DNA from: Polydactylus sextarius
Lineage: Eukaryota; Chordata; Actinopteri; Polynemidae
DNA: 64,000 nt
Assembly: GCA_016801845.1 (NCBI GenBank)
Contig: CM028914.1
Span: forward strand, 2,774,001 to 2,838,000
Direction of reading: 5' to 3'
Part shown: in pieces, positions 25,454 through 35,314 of the stretch
Numbering within the stretch: the stretch's first letter is position 1
Layout of the letters: each line of letters opens with the position of its first letter
Position numbers and translations under genes: made by a program
The notes under the pieces: generated by a model
What the model saw: the letters and a program-made list of their open reading frames with translations, nothing else
Told to the model about the DNA's origin: nothing
Databases searched by the model: none

Positions 25454-26067
25454 CAGCGTTGTAGAAAGTCTGAAAGTCTCACTAGAGCAGAAGTACAGAC
25501 ACTAGAGCAGAATAAAACAACTCATCACTAGAATGATTCTCCAGTAAAAGTCTTAAAGTATCTAGTATTTACTGTACTTCAGTATGACAATAATCTATAA
25601 GTAAATGTAGTTAAGTGTAGAAAGTAAAAGTACAAGTACATGTTAATAAAACAGAAGAATATTATGAAGTTTATCCAGCACTTTAAAACATGGAGCTACA
25701 ACAATCTTCATAGACAATGAATGAGTCTGAACTAAAGAACTAAAGTTGTTCTTTTTTCACTAAATGTAAATTAGTGTTTGATATTGATATTGTTGAAGTT
25801 TCTCCATCATCCACCTTTAAGATGGAGCCTCCATCAACCCTCAGACATGGTGTTGATGGTCTGAACAGTCACAGGTCGACTGGAGAAAACACCACATTTA
25901 CTTTCATCACTCAACACTGAAAATGGATTAGAGGAAAAGTGTCATTAAGTTAAAAAATGTGAAGTGAAAGTTGACAAAATTTCAAAAATTTGATAAACTC
26001 AAGTAAAGTACAGATACTCCTGTAGTGCAGTAGTGAAGTATTAGTACTTCGTTACTATACAACACTG
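25454..26067 (-). mobile_element. hAT-like MITE, 614 bp, with degraded target duplication
   Basis: The left end is CAGCGTTGTAGAA. The right end, reverse complemented, is CAGTGTTGTATAG, giving a 13-bp imperfect terminal inverted repeat. The flanks TTCACATG (left) and ATCATATG (right) agree at 6 of 8 positions, as expected for an aged 8-bp hAT duplication. The interior has several 'agtactt / acttgagt' runs like the fragment at 2487. It has no coding capacity. Confidence 0.6.
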
Positions 26068-26875
26068 ATCATATGTGTTTTTATCGACAGGTTCACGCTC
26101 TGACGTTCAGGGTTCAAGGACATGTTGTTCTTTTATAGCTGAAGCATGTGCATGTCAGGCTGCGCTGCTCGATTGTTTCCAGATGTGTGCTCACTCTCCT
26201 GTTTGCCTCTTTCTTTTCCCCCCACTTCTCTTCTCTTTCCTTTTTGCTTTCATCTCCCACCGGCCTCTACCTTACCGCGAACTCTGCTCAACATCCTCCT
26301 CCTCTTCCTCCTCGTCTTCAGCGTTGGGCACCACATTCGCCGTCACACGTCTGCCACTTTTATGACACGGGCAAAAAAAGTTTCGCTTGTCTGGATATTT
26401 TGAAATCCAGTCCAGTTGTGTGCAGTTGTCGAAGGACAAACGCAGTAAAACAGCTCATTTTAAACATCATCGTCTCATGTTTATAACACGTCACCTGTTT
26501 CAAACACAGATGTGACAGAAACGAGGCCTCGTCTCATCACAGCCCTCATCTTCCTTCTCTCCTGTGCTCCCCTGTGGCCCTTGTGTCCCTCCAAGACCTC
26601 ACAACACACACACACACACACACACACTCATACACATGGTTTTGATAACAAGTAGAGACGAATGGAGAGAGTGAGCGAGCGAGGGAAACAGTAAAAGAAA
26701 AACACAGAGGGTCACTCTCTGCCAGTAAGTTTTACAACAGAGCCGTGACTCTCTGCTCAGGAATCTGTTCCCCCTGTTGCACAACAACCGGGAAATAAAG
26801 GAATGAAAGACAGAGACAGATGAGGGTGGAGTTATCCTCCCCCATCCTTCCACCCCGTCTGCCCCCCCCCCACTC

Positions 26876-26910
<35 letters not shown>

Positions 26911-27118
26911 CTGTTGCGGTTTAAAAGAGAGAGTGAGGGCATATTCAAGTTTTCACTGCGATTGAAGGATCACTTTTTCCCTCTTCCCCCGGTGGAGTAT
27001 AACGGGGGGATGGAGCCGGGGCACAGGGGTGTGTCACAGCACAGATGGGCTCTATTTTGATTATGGAGTTGTTATGGGAGACGGACGGAGGGGAGGGATC
27101 ACTCAGTTTGAGTGTGTC
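26068..27118. other. Intergenic DNA with microsatellites
   Basis: (CA)n at 26604-26627 and (CT)n at 26879-26908 flank a segment with several overlapping short frames, none of recognisable family. 'gctctattttgattatgg' at 27049-27066 contains a MEF2-like A/T core. Confidence 0.45.
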
Positions 27119-27126
27119 TATATAAG
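27119..27126 (+). promoter_or_regulatory. Possible TATA box of an unassigned transcript
   Basis: TATATAAG sits in a locally less AT-rich region and could place a start near 27150. No coding exon follows, so this may be a non-coding RNA start, an enhancer or chance. Confidence 0.2.
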
Positions 27127-27574
27127 ACTTGCACTTCAACTCCAAAGAGCCTGGTCATCCCATGGCCCAGGCTCTGACTAAAGTTGACCAACTCTGCTCC
27201 CACAGCTGACGCCTCAAACTGGAATAATCTGAGATTACAACATGTTTATTTGGAGGATTTACAAGTGGACTGGATTTACATATGTGCACTTTTCTACCTT
27301 TTTATCAGCATTTTAATCTGCAGTGTCCTGATCCCAGCAAAGACAGGATGCTGAGGACACAGGGGATGTTATGTAGTTTGGATAGTTTGGAGTTTTCACA
27401 CCTCTGTGAACAATTAATCTGAGTCTGCTCATGTTTGCATGTGTTTCTGTGTTTGTTTGCACTTTTAAATCAACATGTTGCTGCAGATCGATGTGATGTA
27501 ACATCATGTTGGATGTTTTCCACAGTTATAGTCCAGTATCACATGGGGATTGAGCCTTTCCTCTCTGCTTCCTG

Positions 27575-27801
27575 GGCTCATGTGTGTGTGTGTGTGTGTG
27601 TGCGTGTGTGTGATGTATGTGTGATGTATGTGTGTGACATGAAAGAGGGAACGGACAGTGTATATTCAGAGTTGTCAGTCAAATCTCTATTTAAAGATCT
27701 GAAAAGGCCATGAAAGTCAGCTGATGTTGGCCAATGAAACAAACTGACAGTGAAGGAATCTGAGCACAGAATCAGTGTGATAACAACAGGCAGTGGGTGT
27801 T

Positions 27802-27841
<40 letters not shown>
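27575..27841. repeat. Two (GT)n microsatellites
   Basis: (GT)n at about 27580-27613 and a cleaner tract of about 18 units at 27805-27841. Apparent Cys-Val frames here come from the repeat. Confidence 0.9.
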
Positions 27842-27843
<2 letters not shown>

Positions 27844-28503
27844 AACGTGTGGGTGTGTATCCGCATGTTTTTTTTTCCTCCATATGGGTGTGATTTGGTC
27901 ATTCGTTATTCAATGCTTGCATACTTGCACGCTTCTGGTTTTCTTTTACTTTGTGGTTTTCTTGTTTGTGTGGACAAAGTGTACTTTGGCTGCAGATGAG
28001 ACTTGGTTGTCTGGTTGTTGTCTTCATCCAGTCGATACCAATCAGCTCCTCTCACTGATTCAGACACACGACACATGGTCACATATATGTTGGATCGATG
28101 GTCCCGTTACTTAGAAAACTCTGAAAACACAAATCTGATCTGTGGCAACATTTAGTCTGTGAATGAGCGGTCAGTTTGTGGGTGTGTCTGGTTAGAAAAA
28201 ATAAACTTTAAAAACCAGATGTAAATATGTTCAGAGGTCTGAGCGGTGTTGACTGTTGACTGACGCTGTACAGAGGTGACCTGAGGACACAGCCGAAGCT
28301 TCCTGAAGTTGGATGTATGATGTCATCTTCAGTCGTTTGTCTGCTCGTGTGCTTTACTGGACTGTTTTTGAGGCCGTGGCCGGGCGCTGGCGAGGACAGG
28401 CCTGTGGTTTGGCCGTTCTTATAGGTGCCTAACTGACACTACAGGGGCAGATATTAGTCATCGAGACTATGGAGGAGGAGGACTGGTAGAGACTGAGAGA
28501 AAC

Positions 28504-28686
28504 AGAGAGAGAGAGAGAGAGAGAGAAAAAGAGAGAGGAAGAGAGAGAGAGAGAGAGAGGCATGTCTTGGCTCAGAGATCCAAAAAAAATGTGAAAACTG
28601 TTGCGCAAGCATGTTTCAATTCAGACAATTATTAAGTGGTTTGGAGGGTGAAAAAGGGACATGACAATAATGCCATCAAAAGCCTT

Positions 28687-28739
<53 letters not shown>

Positions 28740-28750
28740 TGTGTGTGTAG
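28504..28750. repeat. (GA)n and compound (CT)n(GT)n microsatellites
   Basis: GA-rich at 28504-28560. Then (CT)n from 28689 to 28722 switches without a break to (GT)n, ending at 28748. Confidence 0.9.
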
Positions 28751-28973
28751 CTCAGAGATATTTGTGGAGAAATAACACGCAGACTAAGAGAGAGAGAAAA
28801 AAAACCCAAAACAAACAGAGAGAACATTTGTGGAACTTCCAAAACCAAATAAAACAATAACAATCAAACAGTTACTGAAGTAATGACGATAATAAAAGGG
28901 TTTTCAATTACACCAGAACTTTTTCACTGTTGCACTGGGACAGATGGACAGATATAAATATTGATTTCACATT

Positions 28974-28974
28974 A

Positions 28975-29048
<74 letters not shown>
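28974..29048. repeat. (GATA)n tetranucleotide microsatellite
   Basis: About 18 perfect GATA units. Perfection over 75 bp suggests a young, probably polymorphic locus. Confidence 0.95.
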
Positions 29049-29129
29049 TTTGACAAAATAAATAACAAATAAATCTAAAACAAACAGTGGTTAATCAGTC
29101 CTTTTAAAGGTGACGTGACCTGCAGTGAT

Positions 29130-29176
<47 letters not shown>
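29130..29176. repeat. Compound (GT)n(GA)n microsatellite
   Basis: GT units pass directly into GA units. Confidence 0.9.
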
Positions 29177-30391
29177 CTTAACTTCTCAGCCCTGAACAGT
29201 AAGAGTTTATGTGCTGTTGTTTAACTGTCAGCACATGAGCTTTTACGGTGCAGGGAGGCTGAAGATAAACAACTGTTTAACTTTTTCTTTTGTCTTTTTC
29301 TTTTTCTTTTCTTCAGGACTCAGCAAATAACGCTTCACCTTTGAAAGCTCACGGACCAAAATAAAATGACTGTGTAGCACAAATTCAAAAAAACAACATC
29401 TGAAGATGTAGTGAAAAGTAAAATAGTTTTCCTTCTATAAACAACCATCAACATGTAATTGTGTTTTTGGTTTTAATCTGTTTTTTCATCAGGGTGGTTA
29501 GCAGTAGTCAGCAATAGTTTAGTCAGCATGGTTTTGTGGTTTACATCGACTTTTATGTCAAGAATTAATCTCTAATTTCACATAAATATAGTTCTCAGTT
29601 CTCTCTCTGTTTTTTTAGTATTTTTCAAAAAACTTCTGCCACAAACAATTCAGATGAGAAATCTACGTTTCGGTCAAACTTGGATGTGGAGTCACTCAAC
29701 TTTTTTTTCAATTGCAAAATGTGAAAACTGAACAAGGAAACATCACAATGCGTTAGAAAGTATCCACCAAACACTTTTTAATTTGTTTAATTAGATTTTA
29801 TTGAATCAGAAACATGTTAAGGTACAAAATGTTTAAGCACTGACAGAAAAGTTTTGTTTTCAGTAGATGACCGACAAAACCTGACCTGTAGAGGGCAGAG
29901 TAACTCTGGATATCACTAGATGATGGACTGGTCTGTTCTGTGTGTGTGTTTTATGTGTGCATATTGTGTGTGTGTGTGTGTTTCCTACATGTGAGCGATC
30001 ATACGTGTGTGTGGTTCGTCCACCCGTGGAGCATCGAACGTGTGGTTTGTGTCGACCTGCAGGTTACAGCGAAGCTCACTGGGGATTCCTGACAGAGAAG
30101 CTTTGAAGTGAAGCTGCTCTGGTCTGATCAACAAACAACAGAGCTGCAGCTGACTCATCTGATCAGTCTGTGATCTGTGCATTTATTATTAAACACTTCA
30201 TACCCAATAAAATAAAAATGAAAAAGAACAACACGTGTCCTTGAATATGTGATTGTTAAACTTTCTTTGGTGAAAAGTTAAACTTCTAAACTTTTCAAAC
30301 CTCTGACCTACTTTATAAATGACACAACCTTCATTACTGACAATAAATTAACTTTCTTCTTTTTTTATCCTCTCTCTCCTGATGGCAGCTG
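29177..30391. other. Spacer downstream of the microRNA pair
   Basis: No recognisable coding exon. If the miR-212/132 host transcript is spliced, its second (minus-strand) exon should lie in or below this interval. I could not identify it with confidence. Confidence 0.4.
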
Positions 30392-30472
30392 CCCTTAACG
30401 ACCATGGCTGTAGACTGTTACCATGGTGATGCTGCTAAGAGTAACAATCTAAAGCCACGGTCGCCATGGAGA
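30392..30472 (-). ncRNA. mir132: miR-132 precursor hairpin
   Basis: On the minus strand, the 3p arm (plus coordinates 30399-30420) begins TAACAGTCTACAGCCATGGT, which is the known vertebrate miR-132-3p sequence. The 5p arm (30440-30461) begins ACCGTGGCTTTAGATTGTTA, one or two changes from mammalian miR-132-5p. The arms pair over about 23 positions with a single internal mismatch and close with a 19-base loop. Seed AACAGUC. miR-132 is a CREB-induced microRNA acting in neurons and vasculature. Its partner miR-212 lies about 0.4 kb upstream on the same strand. Confidence 0.96.
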
Positions 30473-30795
30473 CAGCAGGGTGGAGGAGGAACTGGAGTTG
30501 GCATGGTAACTGGAAACTGCAAGGTCTCATTGGTTTGAGGGTGGATGTTACGTACTAAAACGTTGTAGGACTCCCCCCAATGCAAACCCACACATGTTTC
30601 CTTTCTGCACCGGAGGAAAGAGACGAACCAGAGGAGACAGAGAAACACAAAGAGACAGAAACATCTATTAATGTATCAAATATCAAAGTCCACCATTTTA
30701 TAAAAGCACAGAGCAGGTTGTGTTTCATCCTTTAGGTTGAATCAACCTCTGCTCATCCCTACGTCGTCTTCAGCGAGGCGCTTGGTGCATTGCCA

Positions 30796-30880
30796 GGCTT
30801 CAGTAGCCATGACTGTAGACTGTTACTGTACTGTGACACTGTATAAGCAGTAAGCAGTCTAAAGCCAAGGTGCTGATGCT
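30796..30880 (-). ncRNA. mir212: miR-212 precursor hairpin
   Basis: On the minus strand, the 5p arm (plus coordinates 30849-30871) begins ACCTTGGCTTTAGACTGCTT and the 3p arm (30805-30825) begins TAACAGTCTACAGTCATGGC. Both match vertebrate miR-212, and the 3p form is the fish version. The arms fold back through a loop of about 23 bases. It shares its seed with miR-132, so the pair is an old tandem duplication. Order on the minus strand (212 then 132) is the same as in mammals. Confidence 0.95.
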
Positions 30881-30899
30881 CTGGCCAAGTGAGGAGGAT

Positions 30900-31590
30900 G
30901 TGAAGAGATTAAAAACACATAAAAAAGGACAAACACTCCCTTTGTGATGAGCTGCATCTGCAAAAAAAACAAAAAAAAAACAAAAAAGAGCAGAGGATAA
31001 AGATACAACATTACTAGACTCAAACTAGACACAATGATCAAAAACTCATGATGGTGATTGTTCAGATAATGATCAATGCATTCACAGTGACTTGAATAGT
31101 TATAATGTAAAGATACTTTAATCGTGGTTGAATCATAGATGTAGTCACGCACCATCTCTGCATCATCATCCATAACCATGTGTGAATTATTCATAACATG
31201 TTATTGACTAAATCTCCAGGTGAACGTATCCAACATGAGATTTTTATGTATCTGACAGAACATAAAAAGCAACAGATGATAATGTTATTTACACCAATAA
31301 TTCAGCTACTGAGGAGGTCACGTGTAAAGTACATGTGTACAATTTGTGACTACCCTTACAGAAATGAATCGGTTATTTAACAACACAATCGTTCTGTTCA
31401 TCGACTAATTAATCAACAAAGCAACATTAAAGACTTTGAGGTGTCAAACTTAACTAACAAAATGTTTGTAAATATACTGAGGGGATAAAAAACTTTGTAA
31501 ACATTTATTTAAAAGCTGTTGACAAGGTTGGGAATAGGCATCATCCACCCACTGTTTTTCCTCTGACCTAGTTAGTGTTTATGTGTATGC

Positions 31591-31621
<31 letters not shown>

Positions 31622-32060
31622 GTGGTAAACTGTTTGAATATATTCATATAAAGTGAAACAGTTTGTTACTGATCCCAGAGGGGAACAGGACATTTTCAGG
31701 AATTACTTTTTAGATGAGACTCTTTCATCAGGTAGGGAACATAGTGGATATTTGAAATATTTCTTACACAAACAACCAGATGTTCAACAAAAATATTTCA
31801 CTGCTGAATATGGATTTTAGATACCGACTGACACAGACTGAGCTAATTAATTCACTAAAACTGTCCTGTTTCTAACCATCAACACCATTAAACTGATGTT
31901 TTAACTCTTTAACCTGGATGATGAGATTCACCAGAAAGTTACACACATATTTCACCAACTTCAAGTCTTTTCAGCTCAGACTTATTTGTGAAAGGTGAAT
32001 GTTTTGTTCAAATAGATTTATTTCTCTATAATGAGTGAAACGTTTCTCTGCAACAGGTTT
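30900..32060. other. Spacer within the predicted miR-212/132 primary transcript
   Basis: A-rich stretch at 30960-30990, an (AG)n at 31596-31621 and a fish LINE 3'-end-like motif (minus strand, 'gttactgatcccagagggg', 31665-31683). No coding exon seen. Confidence 0.45.
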
Positions 32061-32075
32061 CCTTTTCATCTCCGT

Positions 32076-32103
32076 TTCAGCACCACGACGTCTGGACAGC
32101 GAC
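32076..32103 (+). promoter_or_regulatory. REST/NRSF site (RE1) with expanded half-site spacing
   Basis: The left half-site TTCAGCACC (32076-32084) is perfect. The right half-site GGACAGCGAC (32094-32103) differs from GGACAGCGCC at one base. The halves are separated by 9 bases rather than the canonical 2. That places their centres 18 bp apart, within the 16-19 bp range reported for non-canonical REST sites. It lies about 1.2 kb upstream of miR-212 on the transcript strand. REST control of the mammalian miR-132/212 locus is established. Binding here is inferred. Confidence 0.6.
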
Positions 32104-32266
32104 TCAGCGGCGCGGTGGCTGGGAGCTGTCCGCGGTGCTGAACTGGACGACGACCGAGACCGTGACAGAGAAGAAGCGTCATTTAACAGCAGCTTGTGAT
32201 GTGTTTATAACCTCATAACGACCACAGAGACTCGAGCATCTGTCGGGACAGATGTTGTGAGCAGAT

Positions 32267-32410
32267 ATGAACCGGATCGAACCGACCCGGTTTACACCGG
32301 ACGAAACCGGACCCTCTGCGGTCTCTGGTCTTATTAATGGAACAGATTCTGCTCAAAGTGACGGAATATCGTCACGCTTTTTGACGCTGGAGAAGTCACG
32401 TGCCCTAAAG
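32267..32410 (+). other. Possible first exon with splice donor, identity unknown
   Basis: An ATG at 32267 opens 48 codons that run into CTAAAG|GTAAGC, a strong donor at 32411, inside a CpG-rich stretch full of 'accgg' words. It could be the first coding or leader exon of a plus-strand transcript running toward SMG6. The peptide (MNRIEPTRFTPDE...) matches no family I know, and no second exon was found. It could equally be regulatory sequence read as a frame. Confidence 0.2.
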
Positions 32411-32421
32411 GTAAGCGCATG

Positions 32422-32446
32422 TGACGTCACGTCGCGAGCAAACCAA
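32422..32446. promoter_or_regulatory. Full CRE palindrome next to a CCAAT box
   Basis: TGACGTCA at 32422-32429 is the complete CREB/ATF palindrome, and CCAAT follows at about 32442-32446. It lies in the CpG-rich block between the microRNAs and the predicted host promoter. miR-132/212 are classical CREB targets, so this is a plausible activity-response element. Confidence 0.5.
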
Positions 32447-32849
32447 TCGTATCTCGTTTGATTCCACCGCCTGGCTTATCAGAGCGCGTGGGCAGCGGCT
32501 TGGTCTGGCTCGGTTTCCGTGGCACCGGGGAGAAACCGAGTGGGCTGACTGGACGAGCACGAGGATCCTCCGGTGAAATAAATCAAACGCACGCGGGAAG
32601 TTATTAAAAATGAAAAATAAAAATAAAAAACAAAGTGAGACGTGAAGTTGAAATCAGTTTCAGTCAGAATGTAAAGATGCACAGGGTTGTTTAAATAATC
32701 ATAAATATCTATAAGCTTCATTTCTACATAATCAATAATTATTAAAAAATCTGTCAATATTATCGATTAGTTCGCTTCAGAAACACACAATTATCACCGT
32801 CAGTGTAACAGTGGCCACAACAACGAGTTGTGAATGAACAAGGGTTTTC

Positions 32850-33560
32850 ATTGACTCACTCTCCCCACTCCTCCCCTCGTGATGTCCGTGCACGAGCCTC
32901 TCATATATTGTGCGCATTCACACCCACGGACTGTTAAAGAAGGAGGAGGAGGATCACACTGCAGTGTGCGCGTGCGTGTGCGAGCGAATGAGCGAGCGTG
33001 CCCGTGATGCCTTTAAAAGGGGTTATAGTAGGTGACTGCGTATCATCCGCAAAGTGCGCAAGAATGACGCAGGACTGACTTCACTGCCTGACGACGTCAC
33101 AGGACTGAAACTGAAAAAAAAGTTAAAGGAAGCGCCGACCGGAAGTGCATAAAGAGGGGAGGGGAGAAGGAGGAGGGGGGTGTATGAAGGAGGGAGGAGG
33201 GAGAGGAGGGGGGGGGGGCGCCACACCGGAAGAAAGTGACGGCTATAATGTCATCACTATCACCGGAAACCTCCCGGTGCCACACACTCCCCCCAGAGGA
33301 TGTGTCCATACAGGGGTTGGTGAGGAGCTCTCCCCCTCCTCCCCTCCTCCCTCTCCTCCTACAGAAACCTGTACACACACACACAATAAGACACATCAGA
33401 ACGTGTGCCATCTCTGTGTCTGCGCACGTGTCGGTGTCGGTTGCACGGTGGCATTTGCACAAAAAAGGAAAAAAAAAAGAAAAACTCCGTAAACAAAGCA
33501 GCGTCGACCTGTTCGGTTGTGTCAGCTGGTGCGAACATTAATAACCAGGTTTATGTGTTG
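32850..33560. promoter_or_regulatory. CpG-rich, low-complexity regulatory block
   Basis: CpG density is high, with 'gcgtgcgtgtgcgagcgaatgagcgagcg', a TTTAAAAG TATA-like word at 33012-33019, a CRE-like GACGTCAC at 33093-33100, an ETS word (ACCGGAAGT) at 33138-33146 and purine-rich tracts with a G run at 33208-33219. Overlapping frames on both strands have repeat-biased composition and are not supported as genes. It may be an enhancer or alternative promoter of the microRNA transcript. Confidence 0.4.
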
Positions 33561-33886
33561 CTTTATGTCGCCTGTGTTCGACCAGTTCGTTTATCTGCTG
33601 GTTGTCATTTCTTTTTAATATCAGATTTTTGTCCTTTTTTTTCCTCTTTTCTTTTCTTTTTTTCTCTCTCTCTCTGAGGTTCTAAGGCTGAACGCTACAC
33701 TGCCCACATGGGAGAGAAAATGAGTCACACTGCAGCAACTTCCAAGCAGAGAGAGTGAAGATGAGAATAATGTCAGTCAAAACCAACACAATCTCTATTT
33801 TAATCTGTTTCTAATCCACATCACATCTGATCTGTTTTATATCAAATAACACGCATCCAGTTTGGAGAAGCAGAAATGTAACTTAC

Positions 33887-34038
33887 CTAGAGTTCCTAGT
33901 GTGGCCACAGCTGCTGTAGAAATGTCTGTCCTATGTCTAAAACTCGCTGTCTTCACTGACACCAAAGTGTCAGCGCAAATCTGTGCCACGCTGTCTTCTG
34001 TCGTCCCTCTTCTCCAAAGTCGCTTCCCTTACAGACCG
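33887..34038 (-). ncRNA. Predicted first exon of the miR-212/132 host transcript
   Basis: On the minus strand, TATAAAAA at 34061-34068 predicts a start about 30 bases on, near 34038. The transcript then runs to CTAG|GTAAGT, a consensus splice donor with the intron starting at 33886. The intron would contain both microRNA hairpins, as in the mammalian gene, where they lie in the intron of a short non-coding transcript. The exon has no long frame. The exact start is an estimate from the TATA position. Confidence 0.55.
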
Positions 34039-34060
34039 GGCTCTCCCATCAACCGTAGGC

Positions 34061-34068
34061 TTTTTATA
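34061..34068 (-). promoter_or_regulatory. TATA box of the miR-212/132 host transcript
   Basis: Plus-strand 'tttttata' is TATAAAAA on the minus strand. It sits at the expected distance from a spliceable first exon. Confidence 0.5.
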
Positions 34069-34173
34069 GAGATCCCGTAGTAACTAGTAGAGAGAGGGAG
34101 GGAAAGAGGAGGGAGGGATGGAGAAGAGGGAGAGCTCATTCAAAGATTCACCTACACATGTACGTGCGTATCC

Positions 34174-34181
34174 CACGTCAC
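34174..34181 (-). promoter_or_regulatory. CRE-like site upstream of the host promoter
   Basis: On the minus strand this reads TGACGTGG, a CREB half-site (TGACG), about 110 bases upstream of the TATA box, where CREs of inducible genes usually lie. Confidence 0.45.
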
Positions 34182-35067
34182 TAAACGGGATGCAGCTATT
34201 TATAAAGAGGAGGAAAAGTATAGCCTGAATCACTGTGCACGTCTTTATAAAAGAAGATGAAAATAGCATGTTTGTTGTGTGTGCGCGTCCTTTACACCGA
34301 GATAATGTCAAATATTAAAAGCTTTAGCGACAATATCTGTAATATAAAGACACTGAGAGTCTCCGAGGTGTTAATTATCGAGTTAAACCGTGTTCCCATC
34401 CCATAATATTCCTATAATAGCCTTTTTACTACATAATTATCTGTTGTTAAATTTCACTGGGGACGCATTTCAGATTCTCATTTCTATTTTTTTTCCTCCC
34501 AAGAATCCTCGTAAGACACGATACGATTCCTTCTCTCCGATAATTCACTGTTTACTTCAGTGATGATAAAATGTTCAGTTCAAGTAGATTCAACAAGATA
34601 TTGACAAATATTATTCTGTATGTTCAAAGTTAATCAGATCAATCCTGAAACAATTTAAAACCCCATCTGTCTCTGTGTGTGTCTCTGTGTCGGTGCGGTC
34701 TATTTACTGAAGAATATTAAAAGTGACTAATTGTTTCGAGAAGCAATTACTGGAAGCAAACACCTTCATCTGACAATTACAAGTCCAGTGTGTTGGAAAA
34801 CTTGTTCACCAACTGATCACAGCGCTGAGGAGATCGTGATGTTTAGATGAGGCGATGAATCACTGCAGCTGCCTGCTCAGAATCACTGAAACTGTTTGGT
34901 GCAGAGTCTGACTCTTTTTTATTTATTTATTTATTTTATAAAGATCCATGTCGTTTTTAGATATTTTAAAAAAGAGACTCTAAATATCAAACTGATCTTT
35001 GTAGAAAACCCCAGGAGAGATGCGGCAGGAGTCGTGCGTAAAAATCCATAGACGCTGTTGAACTCAC

Positions 35068-35242
35068 CACACGTTCAGAGATATGGGGGAGACCCTCGTG
35101 CGTAAAGAAGTGTGTCAGACAGACGTGGGCGCGTGCAGCGAGAGACTCCTGTAAATTAGATGCACTTTGGACACGGGACTGGACTGCCCTTTTAAAAAAG
35201 AAAGGAGATGTTATCTTCGGTTGAGAAAGCACAGTCACGTCA
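35068..35242 (-). promoter_or_regulatory. Possible second minus-strand promoter and first exon
   Basis: On the minus strand a CRE variant TGACGTGA (35235-35242) precedes a TATA-like TTTTTTAAAAGG (35188-35199). A donor-like GTGTG|GTGAGT follows, with the intron starting at 35067. This could be an alternative start of the microRNA host RNA. All three elements are short, so the call is tentative. Confidence 0.25.
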
Positions 35243-35271
35243 CACAATAGTGGAAGTTGAGAGAAAACTTA

Positions 35272-35312
<41 letters not shown>
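35272..35312. repeat. (CA)n microsatellite
   Basis: About 20 CA units. Confidence 0.95.

Positions 35313-35314
<2 letters not shown>

Noticed and set aside
28974..29048. Regular repeats considered as a CRISPR-like array
   Set aside because: It is a perfect GATA microsatellite without spacers, in eukaryotic DNA.
33023..33541. Overlapping Pro/Gly-rich frames on both strands
   Set aside because: They come from purine tracts and CpG-rich regulatory sequence. Similar lengths on both strands and no splice logic argue against coding.
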